From: Flavobacterium sp. KS-LB2
GTDB lineage: Bacteria; Bacteroidota; Bacteroidia; Flavobacteriales; Flavobacteriaceae
Assembly: GCF_036895565.1 (NCBI RefSeq)
Contig: NZ_CP145904.1
Location: 2,294,001-2,358,000 of the forward strand
Reading direction: 5' to 3'
Length of the DNA stretch: 64,000 nt
Part shown: positions 55,625 through 63,769 of the stretch, piece by piece
How positions within the stretch are numbered: the first letter of the stretch is position 1
Layout: every line of letters starts with the position of its first letter
The notes under the pieces: model-generated
Told to the model about the DNA's origin: nothing
The model's input: the letters and a program-made list of their open reading frames with translations, nothing else
Databases searched by the model: none
Program-made: the position numbers and the translations under genes

Positions 55625-55641
55625 TTTTTACAACGTTTATG

Positions 55642-55659
55642 TTAGTGCGATTGCACTAA
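55642..55659. repeat. Palindrome TTAGTGC/GCACTAA upstream of cinA
   Basis: Perfect 7-base arms around GATT, 18 nt upstream of the cinA start codon. It may be a cis-regulatory site for cinA or part of the neighbouring structured repeat. Confidence 0.45.
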
Positions 55660-55697
55660 AAACTATATTTCGGAACTTAGCTTATGTAAATATTCAC

Positions 55698-55786
55698 GCG
55701 TGAGGGATAGCAGTGAAATCCTCCCGGTTTTTTTACCGGAGTTTGTAACGGATAGCCCGACCCGCTTTTCCAGCGGGTCACGCCCC
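55698..55786. repeat. Structured dispersed-type repeat with three nested stems
   Basis: Outer arms GCGTGA (55698-55703) and TCACGC (55778-55783) enclose two hairpins: CTCCCGG with CCGGAG (55721-55741) and GACCCGC with GCGGGTC (55759-55779). The motif GGATAGC occurs twice, at 55704 and 55750. The element is much richer in G+C than its surroundings. It resembles repeats I know from Flavobacterium genomes, often near gene ends. It starts just behind the HPt gene stop, so it could also act as its terminator. Confidence 0.65.
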
Positions 55787-55790
55787 AATA

Positions 55791-56135
55791 TTACAAATCG
55801 AAATCTTTCTTGATTTCTTTGATAGCATCATTAACTTGGTTTTTGACACTTTTAAAAGTTTCTTTGATGTCTTTCTTTTTACCTTCGGCTTTGGTCCAGG
55901 CTTCGATTTGAAGAATCTCCTCAAAAGCCACGTTCAACCCCATTAAATCAAGCGTAGGTTTTATCTTGTGCGCATAAGCATAAGCGTGCTTATGGTCTTT
56001 CTTTTTTATTCCTTCTTTGATTTGTACTAAATCATCTGGAACTTCGGTAACAAACAATGTCAAAATTTCATTTACAAATTCTGCATCGTTGTCTGAAAGT
56101 GCGTACACTTTTGAAAGGTTGTAGTTTATAGCCAT
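55791..56135 (-). CDS. HPt (histidine phosphotransfer) domain protein
   Basis: A 114-residue all-helical stand-alone HPt protein. The phosphoacceptor is H56 in AYAYAHKIKPTLDLMG, with the conserved Lys/Pro pattern after it. Such proteins take phosphate from the receiver of a hybrid kinase and pass it on to a response regulator. The only hybrid kinase in the window, the CHASE4 protein about 23 kb away, ends in a receiver without an HPt domain and is a possible partner (inference). The start overlaps the stop of the FAH-family gene by one base (TAATG), so the two are co-translated. Confidence 0.88.
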   Translation of the reverse strand: MAINYNLSKVYALSDNDAEFVNEILTLFVTEVPDDLVQIKEGIKKKDHKHAYAYAHKIKPTLDLMGLNVAFEEILQIEAWTKAEGKKKDIKETFKSVKNQVNDAIKEIKKDFDL

Positions 56136-56746
56136 TATTTTACTTGTATTCTAAAGAGTTGTTGTCCTTCTAAAAATCCTTCCAAAACGTCATCTGGCTT
56201 TACAGCAGCTACTCCTTCTGGAGTTCCTGTAAAAATAATATCTCCAATTTTTAAGGTAAAAAACTGAGAAACGTGTGAAATTAGTTCGTCAATTTTCCAC
56301 AACATATGACTGGAATTACCCTTTTGTACCGTTTTATTGTTGTTGGTTAATTCAAAAGTAATATTTTCTAATGAACTAAATTGATTTTTTGGTAAAAATT
56401 CACCTATAACTGCCGAGCCGTCAAATGCTTTTGCTTTTTCCCAAGGCAAGCCTTTTGCTTTTAATTTCGCCTGTAAATCGCGTGCCGTAAAGTCAATTCC
56501 AACACTAATTTCGTCATAATATTTATGCGCAAACTTAGGCTCGATGTATTTACCAACTTTATTTATTTTGACAATAATCTCAATCTCGTGATGAATATCC
56601 TCCGAAAATTCCGGAATCACAAATGGATGCTGCTTTAACAAAACGGCCGAATCCGGCTTCATAAAAACAACAGGCTCTGTTGGTCTTTCGTTCTGTAATT
56701 CTTCTATATGATTGGTGTAATTTCTACCAATGCAGATTATTTTCAT
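56135..56746 (-). CDS. Fumarylacetoacetate hydrolase family protein
   Basis: A 203-residue enzyme of the FAH family, of the short hydrolase/decarboxylase group. The metal and substrate core has KIICIGRNYTNHIEEL, EIEIIVKINK, VGIDFTARDLQ and FTGTPEGVAAVKPDD. Known relatives act as oxaloacetate decarboxylases, acylpyruvases or hydrolases in aromatic degradation. The exact substrate is not predictable. It lies in a minus-strand run with the exonuclease gene (gap of 18 nt) and the HPt gene (1-nt overlap). Confidence 0.92.
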   Translation of the reverse strand: MKIICIGRNYTNHIEELQNERPTEPVVFMKPDSAVLLKQHPFVIPEFSEDIHHEIEIIVKINKVGKYIEPKFAHKYYDEISVGIDFTARDLQAKLKAKGLPWEKAKAFDGSAVIGEFLPKNQFSSLENITFELTNNNKTVQKGNSSHMLWKIDELISHVSQFFTLKIGDIIFTGTPEGVAAVKPDDVLEGFLEGQQLFRIQVK

Positions 56747-56764
56747 TTCTTATTGATTCAAAAA

Positions 56765-57541
56765 TTAGCTTAATTTATTATTCAGTTTTCGAAGTTTGAT
56801 TGCCGTTAAAACTTTCTTGGTATACAACGGAAAATCCGCATTTTGTATCCAACTGAAATAACCGGGTTCTGTTTCCAGAATTTTATCCACTTTCACTCCT
56901 TTGTGCTTTCCAAAAGTAAAAATCTCTTCATCATCCTTATCAAAAGCAATCATACCAGCAAAATCAGCAATTTTCTTTCTTGTGGTAAATTCCGATAGTG
57001 ATTTCATATCGTTTTCCAGTTCCGGATAACGATCCAGTTGCGCTTTTAAAATTTCGTAAGTCGCCATCGTATCTGCTTCTGCAGAATGCGCATTTTCTAG
57101 CGTTTTCCCACAATAAAACTTATGTGCCGCACTTAACGTTCGCTCTTCCATTTTATGGAAAACGGTTTGTACATCCACCGAAACTCTATTTTTCATATCA
57201 AAATCAACTCCGGCTCGCAACATTTCTTCTGCCAATAACGGAATGTCAAAACGATCTGAATTAAATCCAGCCAAATCACTGTCTTTAATCATATTGTACA
57301 CTTGCGCCGCTAATTCATTAAAAGTAGGCTCATTAGCTACTTTTTCATCGGTGATGCCATGAACAGCTGTTGTTTGTGGTGGAATTGGAATCGTTGGATT
57401 TACCAGCCAAGTTTTGCTTTCTTTGTTTCCGTTTGGGAAAACTTTGAATATTGAGATTTCTACAATTCTATCTTTTCCGATATCAATTCCTGTGGTTTCA
57501 AGATCGAAAAAGCAAATTGGTTTATTGAGTTTGAGTTCCAT
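56765..57541 (-). CDS. DnaQ-like 3'-5' exonuclease
   Basis: A 258-residue DEDDh exonuclease. Exo I has D13 and E15 (CFFDLETTG), Exo II includes GFNSDRFDIPLL, and Exo III has HSAEADTMATYE with the catalytic His-Asp pair. A C-terminal region after about 185 (FAGMIAFDKDDEEIFTFGKHKG) is the small domain often found fused to this exonuclease in Bacteroidota. It may be the polymerase III epsilon-type proofreading subunit or a separate repair nuclease. First gene of the run exonuclease-FAH-HPt. Confidence 0.9.
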   Translation of the reverse strand: MELKLNKPICFFDLETTGIDIGKDRIVEISIFKVFPNGNKESKTWLVNPTIPIPPQTTAVHGITDEKVANEPTFNELAAQVYNMIKDSDLAGFNSDRFDIPLLAEEMLRAGVDFDMKNRVSVDVQTVFHKMEERTLSAAHKFYCGKTLENAHSAEADTMATYEILKAQLDRYPELENDMKSLSEFTTRKKIADFAGMIAFDKDDEEIFTFGKHKGVKVDKILETEPGYFSWIQNADFPLYTKKVLTAIKLRKLNNKLS

Positions 57542-57587
57542 TTTTAAATTTTGTGTGGATACAAATATAGAAATTTGGGTTTAATTT

Positions 57588-57613
57588 CGTTTAAAGTTCA
57601 ACGTTTAAAGTTC
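57588..57613. repeat. 12-bp direct repeat CGTTTAAAGTTC
   Basis: CGTTTAAAGTTC occurs twice, with AA between the copies (57588-57599 and 57602-57613). It lies in the gap between the exonuclease promoter region and the E2 terminator. Short direct repeats of this kind are common low-complexity DNA here, so no function is claimed. Confidence 0.5.
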
Positions 57614-57631
57614 TCGAAAACCTCAAAAAAA

Positions 57632-57669
57632 GAAAACCCGATTAATTTTTAAAAATCAATCGGGTTTTT
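57632..57669 (-). terminator. Terminator of the 2-oxo acid dehydrogenase E2 gene
   Basis: AAAACCCGATT and AATCGGGTTTT form a stem around AATTTTTAAAAATC, and the minus strand ends in a T run. It starts 18 nt after the E2 stop codon. Confidence 0.85.
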
Positions 57670-57686
57670 AATGTAATTATATATGC

Positions 57687-59000
57687 TTAAACATCTCTGT
57701 TTACATCAAAAGCTTCTAAGTATTCCGCAACTCGTTTTACAAAACTACCTCCCAACGCTCCATCAACTACTCTATGATCGTAGCTGTGAGATAAGAACAT
57801 TTTTTGACGAATTCCAATAAAATCACCTTCTGGAGTTTCAATTACCGCTGGCATTTTACGGATTGCTCCAAGAGCTAAAATCCCCACTTGTGGTTGATTG
57901 ATAATCGGCGTACCAAAAACACTTCCAAAAGTTCCCACATTAGTAACCGTATAGGTTCCGCCTTGCGTATCGTCTGGTTTTAGTTTCCCCATTTTAGCAC
58001 GGTTTCCTAAATCGTTTACCGCTTTTGCCATACCAACCAAATTTAGTTGATCTGCATTTTTAATTACAGGAACAATTAAATTTCCGTTTGGTAGTGCAGC
58101 AGCCATTCCAAGGTTGATGTTTTTCTTTTTGATAATGAAATCCCCATCTACCGAAATATTCATTCCAGGGAAATCTTTCAGCGCTTTAGCAACCGCTTCC
58201 ATGAAAATAGGTGTGTACGTCAATTTTTCACCTTCTCTTTTTTCGAAAGTAACTTTATTTTTCTCTCTCCATTTTACAATATTGGTAACATCGACTTCAA
58301 TAAATGATTGAACGTGAGCCGATGTTTGCACAGAAGCCACCATGTATCCAGAAATCAGCTTACGCATTCTATCCATTTCTATGATTTCATCACCACCACT
58401 TACTGATACTGGAGCTGCTTTTTGAGCTACTGGAACTGGAACTGCTTTTTGAACTGCCGCAACAGGAGCCGAAACTGCTGGTTGACTTGTTCTATTTTTT
58501 ACATAATCTAAAATATCGTTTTTAGTAACTCTTCCTTCTTTTCCTGTTCCTGCAATCGATGCTAATTCAGCAACAGAAACACCTTCTTCTTTGGCAATAT
58601 TTTTCACCAAAGGCGATAAGAATTTCTCCGAATCAGAAAAATCAGTCATGCCCGAAGCATTAGGAGCAACGCTTTCTTTAACAGCGTCCATTGTTTCTTC
58701 GATAACAGCAACTTCAACTGGAGCAACAGCTCCTTGAACCGTTTCTGCAACAGCATCGCCATCCGTTTCAATAATTGCTATGGTCTGACCTACTTGAACT
58801 AAATCATCTTTCCCGAACAGTTGTTCCACTAAAACCCCAGAAACCTCGCTTGGTACTTCACTGTCTACTTTATCTGTAGCAATTTCGAGTACCGCTTCAT
58901 CGGCTTCAATTTTGTCTCCAACTTGTTTCAACCAATTTGTAATGGTCGCTTCTGCAACGCTTTCTCCCATTTTTGGGAGCTTTAATTCAAATCTTGCCAT
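57687..59000 (-). CDS. 2-oxo acid dehydrogenase E2 (dihydrolipoamide acyltransferase)
   Basis: A 437-residue E2 component that carries and transfers acyl groups within a 2-oxo acid dehydrogenase complex. The N-terminal lipoyl domain has the modified lysine K44 in EIATDKVDSEV. An Ala/Val/Pro-rich linker follows. The peripheral-subunit-binding domain is at about 125-165 (LSPLVKNIAKEEGVSVAEL, GKEGRVTKNDILDYV). The catalytic domain ends with SHSYDHRVVDGALGG, holding H409 and D413. Single lipoyl domain and these motifs fit branched-chain or pyruvate-type E2 subunits. No E1 or E3 gene is adjacent, so the complex is not settled. Confidence 0.93.
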   Translation of the reverse strand: MARFELKLPKMGESVAEATITNWLKQVGDKIEADEAVLEIATDKVDSEVPSEVSGVLVEQLFGKDDLVQVGQTIAIIETDGDAVAETVQGAVAPVEVAVIEETMDAVKESVAPNASGMTDFSDSEKFLSPLVKNIAKEEGVSVAELASIAGTGKEGRVTKNDILDYVKNRTSQPAVSAPVAAVQKAVPVPVAQKAAPVSVSGGDEIIEMDRMRKLISGYMVASVQTSAHVQSFIEVDVTNIVKWREKNKVTFEKREGEKLTYTPIFMEAVAKALKDFPGMNISVDGDFIIKKKNINLGMAAALPNGNLIVPVIKNADQLNLVGMAKAVNDLGNRAKMGKLKPDDTQGGTYTVTNVGTFGSVFGTPIINQPQVGILALGAIRKMPAVIETPEGDFIGIRQKMFLSHSYDHRVVDGALGGSFVKRVAEYLEAFDVNRDV

Positions 59001-59084
59001 ATTGTTAACCTAAAAGGTGATTTTGATTTTCAGTTTGCGAAATTACTAAATATTTCAAATATAAATTACATTAAATGTAATTTT

Positions 59085-60254
59085 TTACTCTATTTTTATA
59101 ATCTCACCTCTCTCGTTACTATTGTTACTTCCTATTAAAAAATTAGCTTTTTTTGGTATAATTTTAAAGGTAAACGTTTTATTTCTTGAAGATTCGAGAA
59201 TTGCGATACAGTCTTTATAAGAAATGAATTCGTTATCTAAAATAACTTCCCTGTTTTGTTTACTTTTAACAGAAGACGAAATTACCATTTTTTCTGTTTT
59301 CAAATCGTGAAACACTACTTTTTTTTGCAAGACTAAACGGAGTTTGTCTATTAATTTCTCATTAGCCGAATACAACAGATAAGTTTTTGAAATTATTTCA
59401 AGCCTTATTTTTCGGGTTGATTTTCCTTGAAACATTTTTATAAAAGAGAAAAACACGATTCCTGCTTTCATAAAAATTGAAAACACCAATGGTACGTTGA
59501 AATGCTTTTTATAAAAAAAATTCATCGCTTCCTGAAACCGCTTCATATACGTTTCGTCCTTAATAGTGCTTTCTCCTTTATAATGTATCACTGTGGTTTC
59601 ATGGAAATAATAATTCGACTTTCCTTTTTGCAAAATCCGATATGACAAATCAATATCGTCAGAATACATAAAACAATCTTCATCAAATCCGCCCACTTCA
59701 AGATATAAATCCCTTTTCAGGAACATAAAAGCACCCACGAGAATGTCTACTTTTCCCGTTTGGTTTTCGTTTAAATGTTGCGCGTAATATTTTCCGAATG
59801 TTCCAGAAAATAATTTGTACAAACCTGTAATTTTGGTAAAAGCAACCCAAGGTGTAGGAACTCCTCGTTTACTTTCGGGTAAAAAATTTCCAGCTCCATC
59901 AATGAGTTTACATCCCACGATTCCTAAATCTGATTGTTGTTGGACGAAAGTCAATACTTTTACGAAAGTATCTTCAGCAACAACGGTATCCGGATTGAGG
60001 ATACAAATGTATTCTCCTTTGGCTTGGGTTACGCCACTATTATTACCTTTTGGAAAACCTACATTTTCGTTGTTTCGAATAAGTTTTACGTTTGGAAAAC
60101 GTTGCTCCATCATCGCACAACTGTCATCAGAAGAATTGTTATCAATTACAATTATTTCTCCTTCAATGTTTTCCAAAGCATTTTGAACACTTAAAACACA
60201 TTGTTCCAGAAAATAGCGAACGTTGTAATTGAGAATGATAACAGATAGTTGCAT
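59085..60254 (-). CDS. Glycosyltransferase family 2 protein
   Basis: A 389-residue GT-A fold glycosyltransferase. The nucleotide-sugar binding strand QLSVIILNYNV starts the protein, the DNNSSDDS and NPDT motifs follow, and the acceptor-side SDDIDLSYR motif near residue 200 corresponds to the ED/DXD region. A hydrophobic segment near 255-275 (FSIFMKAGIVFFSFI) may bind the membrane. The C-terminal 110 residues are more polar and not assigned. It should add sugars to a surface polysaccharide or glycoprotein. Donor and acceptor are unknown. It starts 5 nt after a TATCTTTG element. Confidence 0.9.
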   Translation of the reverse strand: MQLSVIILNYNVRYFLEQCVLSVQNALENIEGEIIVIDNNSSDDSCAMMEQRFPNVKLIRNNENVGFPKGNNSGVTQAKGEYICILNPDTVVAEDTFVKVLTFVQQQSDLGIVGCKLIDGAGNFLPESKRGVPTPWVAFTKITGLYKLFSGTFGKYYAQHLNENQTGKVDILVGAFMFLKRDLYLEVGGFDEDCFMYSDDIDLSYRILQKGKSNYYFHETTVIHYKGESTIKDETYMKRFQEAMNFFYKKHFNVPLVFSIFMKAGIVFFSFIKMFQGKSTRKIRLEIISKTYLLYSANEKLIDKLRLVLQKKVVFHDLKTEKMVISSSVKSKQNREVILDNEFISYKDCIAILESSRNKTFTFKIIPKKANFLIGSNNSNERGEIIKIE

Positions 60255-60258
60255 TTTT

Positions 60259-60266
60259 CAAAGATA
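60259..60266 (-). promoter_or_regulatory. -7 promoter element TATCTTTG before the glycosyltransferase
   Basis: On the minus strand an exact TAnnTTTG match ends 4 nt before the start codon at 60254. The message would be leaderless or nearly so. Confidence 0.5.
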
Positions 60267-60501
60267 TATTTTAAGATGCAAAGACACAAAGGTTCAAAAT
60301 TAAAAAATAAGTATCTCCATTAGCCACGATTATTTCACTAAACTTATTTTCATGGAAGTCTAGTAAACTTCGTTTGTGTTCAAAATACTTTGAGAAAATC
60401 CAAAGAAAAGCTCAATAGAAATCGCGACCTTAATCGGCAAATAAGCTTAAGATAAATGCTTCAGAACCATTTAAATTCTAATTTTTAAGCTAAGAATTCA
60501 G

Positions 60502-60509
60502 TACTTTTG
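60502..60509 (+). promoter_or_regulatory. -7 promoter element TACTTTTG
   Basis: An exact TAnnTTTG match that overlaps the GTG at 60509. It makes that GTG an unlikely start and supports the TTG at 60542. Confidence 0.55.
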
Positions 60510-60541
60510 TGGGCAAATCTAGAATCCCAAGAAACAATTCA

Positions 60542-61510
60542 TTGAAAAAAATATTCTTATTCATCCTCTTGTTTACCATTTGTACTTCGCAAGCACAAGT
60601 TTCGGGTTGTACCGATCCGCTTTCTAAAAACTACAATCCTGCCGCAACAGTCAATGACGGGAGTTGTGCGTATGTTTCGGTAAAAATAAAACCAAAATAT
60701 TCAGTTAAACTGAATGCACTTTTGAAAGAAACGTCCAGCTTAATACAAAGCGATTCTCTGTTTTGGACAAGTAACGACAATACAGATACTGTTCTTTATG
60801 GCATGAATGAAAAAGGAGCCATTCAAAGTAAAATCCAACTCAAAAATGTTACCAATACCGACTGGGAGGATATTTCGCAAGACAGTGATTATTTTTATAT
60901 TGGAGATTTCGGGAATAATTTCACTGGAAATCGGAAAGATCTAAAGATTTTAAGAATTGAAAAAAAATCGCTCAACACAGAGATCCAAAAAATTGACACA
61001 CTCTCCTTTTCCTATTCCAATCAAAAGGATTTTAAGACCAATAAAGCGAATGCAACCAATTTTGATTGCGAGGCATTTATTGTTTCGGGAGAAAATATTT
61101 TCTTGTTTACCAAACAATGGAAAGAGAAAAAAACCAGCGTATATCAGATTCCTAAGATTCCAGGCAAGCATGTAGCTCAACTAAAAGAATCCTATAATGT
61201 AAAGGGATTGATTACCTCAGCAACTCATTTTCCTGAAAAAAAATTGCTTGTTCTTGCTGGCTACAACAGGTTTTTATCGCCATTTATGTATCTGTTTTAC
61301 GATTATCACGGCTCTGATTTCTTTTCTGGGAATAAAAGAAAAATCAAAATTGCACTACCCTTTCATCAAATTGAAGGCATTAGTACCCAAGATGGGCTTC
61401 ATTTTTATGTAACCAATGAAAATTTCACTCGAAAACCAATTATTACTATCCCTCAAAAGTTGCATCAATTTGATTTAAGTGCGTTTTTATCAAATTATGT
61501 GAAACAATAA
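60542..61510 (+). CDS. Secreted protein with GCTDP-type motif, function unknown
   Basis: A 322-residue secreted protein. I chose the TTG at 60542 because it begins a clean signal peptide (KKIFLFILLFTICTSQAQ) and a promoter element overlaps the longer GTG start. After the signal peptide comes GCTDPLSKNYNPAATVNDGSC, a disulfide-bounded Asn/Pro/Asp motif found in many Bacteroidota surface proteins. The rest looks like propeller-type strands (LFWTSNDN, YFYIGDFGNNF, SGENIFLFTKQWK). There is no T9SS sorting domain, so it is periplasmic or exported by another way. No enzyme motif seen. Confidence 0.78.
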   Translation: MKKIFLFILLFTICTSQAQVSGCTDPLSKNYNPAATVNDGSCAYVSVKIKPKYSVKLNALLKETSSLIQSDSLFWTSNDNTDTVLYGMNEKGAIQSKIQLKNVTNTDWEDISQDSDYFYIGDFGNNFTGNRKDLKILRIEKKSLNTEIQKIDTLSFSYSNQKDFKTNKANATNFDCEAFIVSGENIFLFTKQWKEKKTSVYQIPKIPGKHVAQLKESYNVKGLITSATHFPEKKLLVLAGYNRFLSPFMYLFYDYHGSDFFSGNKRKIKIALPFHQIEGISTQDGLHFYVTNENFTRKPIITIPQKLHQFDLSAFLSNYVKQ

Positions 61511-61566
61511 ATGGCATAGAAAACTCAGAATCCACTAAACTATTGGCAAATGGTTATTTAATAGTT

Positions 61567-61574
61567 TACTTTTG
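61567..61574 (+). promoter_or_regulatory. -7 promoter element TACTTTTG of the ABC-F gene
   Basis: An exact TAnnTTTG match 16 nt before the GTG at 61591. It lies inside the longest open frame, so a start at 61543 is unlikely. Confidence 0.55.
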
Positions 61575-61590
61575 CAAAAAATTTAGTCCT

Positions 61591-63453
61591 GTGAATTACC
61601 TTTCTGTAGAAAATATCTCGAAATCTTTTGGTGAACGTACCTTGTTTAAAGACATCTCGTTCGGAATTAATAAAGATCAAAAAATTGCTTTCATTGCCAA
61701 AAACGGTTCTGGAAAAACGACTATGATGAGTATCATTAACGGTTTAGAAGAATCAGATACCGGACAAGTCGTTTTGAGAAAAGGCATCAAAATGGCTTTC
61801 CTTTCGCAAAATAACAACTTGCAAGACGAGTTGACCATTGAAGAAAGCATTTTCGCTTCAGATAATGAGACGTTGAAAGTAATCGAAGCCTACGAAAAAG
61901 CGCTAGAAAATCCTGAAGATGAAGAAGCCTACCAAAAAGCTTTTGACGGAATGGATCAGCACAATGCGTGGGATTTTGAGACACAATACAAGCAGATTTT
62001 GTTCAAACTGAAGTTGGAAAATTTCAAATTGAAAGTCAAAAATCTTTCGGGTGGGCAGAAAAAAAGGTTATCGCTAGCTATCATTTTGATTAATCGTCCT
62101 GATTTATTAATTCTGGATGAACCTACGAATCACTTGGATTTAGAGATGATTGAATGGTTGGAAAGCTATTTTGCCAAAGAAAATATTACGTTGTTTATGG
62201 TGACGCACGACCGTTTCTTCTTGGAGCGTGTGTGTAATGAAATCATTGAGCTGGACAACGGAAAATTATACCAATACAAAGGAAATTACTCTTATTATTT
62301 AGAGAAAAAAGAAGAACGCATTGCCTCCGAGAATTCGAGTGTGGATAAAGCGCAGAATCTTTTTGTGAAAGAATTAGAGTGGATGCGCCGCCAACCAAAA
62401 GCGAGAACTACTAAGTCTAAATCACGTCAGGATGATTTTTATGAAATCAAGGAAAAAGCACAAAGTCGCCGTCGTGAAAATAAAGTAGAGCTTGAAATTA
62501 ACATGGAGCGAATGGGAAGCAAGATTATTGAGCTTCACAAAATTTCCAAAAAATTCAAGGATCATGTCATCATGGATAATTTCAGTTTTGATTTTCAACG
62601 TGGGGAACGCATTGGGATTATTGGAAAAAACGGAACAGGAAAATCGACTTTCTTGAATTTATTGACCGGGACCTTGCCACTTGACGGTGGAAAAGTAGTC
62701 ATTGGTGAAACGATAAAAGTAGGATACTATACACAAAGCGGAATCAACCCAAAACCGGGTCAGCGTGTAATTGATGTGATTAAGGAATACGGAGAATTCA
62801 TTCCGTTGATGAAAGGGAAATTGATATCGGCATCACAATTATTAGAGCGATTCTTGTTTGATGCTAAAAAACAATATGATTTTGTAGACAGATTAAGCGG
62901 TGGTGAATTAAAACGTTTGTATTTGTGTACGGTTTTGATTCAGAATCCAAACTTCTTGATTCTGGATGAGCCAACGAATGATTTGGATATTGTAACACTG
63001 AATGTTCTAGAAAGCTTCCTTTTGGATTATCCGGGTTGTCTTTTAGTAGTATCTCACGATAGATATTTCATGGATAAAATTGTAGATCACTTATTCATTT
63101 TTAGAGGTGATGGTGTGGTCGAAGATTTCCCTGGAAACTATTCTGATTTTAGAGCCTATGAAGACAGTACTGATGTAGCGCAAAAAGAGGAAAACAAAGC
63201 CGAAAAGAAAGACTGGAAACAAAACAACCCAACTGGAAACTTGACTTTCAACGAGCAAAAAGAATATCAAAAACTAGAACGTGAAATCAAGGACTTAGAA
63301 CTTCAGAAAGTAGCTATTGAGCAATTATTTGCAGATGGAAAAGTAGAAGAAAGCAATGTTTTGGCCAAAGCCAAAGAACTGGAAAACATCAATAATAAAA
63401 TTGAAGATAAAGAAGAACGCTGGTTTGAGCTGAGCACGAAGATAGAAGGATAG
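61591..63453 (+). CDS. ABC-F family ATPase (Uup-like)
   Basis: A 620-residue soluble protein with two ATP-binding cassettes and no membrane part. I chose GTG at 61591 because it begins the conserved N-terminus (NYLSVENISKSFGERTLF). The first cassette has AKNGSGKTT, LSGGQKKRLSLA and LILDEPTNHLD. The linker follows at about 230-300. The second has GKNGTGKST, LSGGELKRLYLC and LILDEPTNDLD. A C-terminal coiled coil lies at about 550-620 (FNEQKEYQKLEREIKDLE), as in Uup. ABC-F proteins act on the ribosome or on DNA-related processes, and Uup-type members bind DNA or help with translation stalls. Terminator at 63514. Confidence 0.94.
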   Translation: MNYLSVENISKSFGERTLFKDISFGINKDQKIAFIAKNGSGKTTMMSIINGLEESDTGQVVLRKGIKMAFLSQNNNLQDELTIEESIFASDNETLKVIEAYEKALENPEDEEAYQKAFDGMDQHNAWDFETQYKQILFKLKLENFKLKVKNLSGGQKKRLSLAIILINRPDLLILDEPTNHLDLEMIEWLESYFAKENITLFMVTHDRFFLERVCNEIIELDNGKLYQYKGNYSYYLEKKEERIASENSSVDKAQNLFVKELEWMRRQPKARTTKSKSRQDDFYEIKEKAQSRRRENKVELEINMERMGSKIIELHKISKKFKDHVIMDNFSFDFQRGERIGIIGKNGTGKSTFLNLLTGTLPLDGGKVVIGETIKVGYYTQSGINPKPGQRVIDVIKEYGEFIPLMKGKLISASQLLERFLFDAKKQYDFVDRLSGGELKRLYLCTVLIQNPNFLILDEPTNDLDIVTLNVLESFLLDYPGCLLVVSHDRYFMDKIVDHLFIFRGDGVVEDFPGNYSDFRAYEDSTDVAQKEENKAEKKDWKQNNPTGNLTFNEQKEYQKLEREIKDLELQKVAIEQLFADGKVEESNVLAKAKELENINNKIEDKEERWFELSTKIEG

Positions 63454-63769
63454 AATTAGTTCAGGTTTCAGGTACAATTTGCCATGACTTTCATAAATGC
63501 TATTTAATTTATAAACCCACATCGGAATTTAGATTTTGTTGTGGGTTACTTTTTGATATCTACCTTGATAATTGTAAAAAACACTCCCCTACAACAAACT
63601 TTTTTTATAATTCCTAACACTATTTGTATATATTTGAGAAAAGTAAAAGAACTAGTCGTATAGTGATAGACTAGCAAATATTTCATAAAAGACTCAACAA
63701 TATACCACTTTTAGAATCATACAAAGTTATTAAAATCAAGGTAATCCGTCAAGTGTAAATTAATATAAA
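63454..63769. other. Intergenic region before the VOC gene
   Basis: 316 nt with no open frame I can support. It holds the ABC-F terminator (63514-63553) and a TATATTTG element at 63629-63636 that matches TAnnTTTG, about 133 nt before the next ATG. If used, it would give a long leader; no known riboswitch fold is recognised in it. A short repeat, TTCAGGTTTCAGGT, lies near 63461. Confidence 0.55.
63514..63553 (+). terminator. Terminator of the ABC-F gene
   Basis: AACCCACA (63514-63521) pairs with TGTGGGTT (63540-63547) around an 18-nt loop, followed by ACTTTTT. It lies 60 nt after the stop codon. Confidence 0.75.

Noticed and set aside
59815..60186. Two plus-strand frames (123 and 86 residues) opposite the glycosyltransferase
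   Set aside because: Antisense shadows of a conserved GT-A domain, without promoter or recognisable domain.
63623..63636. A complete -33/-7 promoter for the VOC gene
   Set aside because: A TATATTTG element is present, but the nearest TTTG is only 2 nt upstream, so no properly spaced -33 box was found. Kept only as a possible -7 element.
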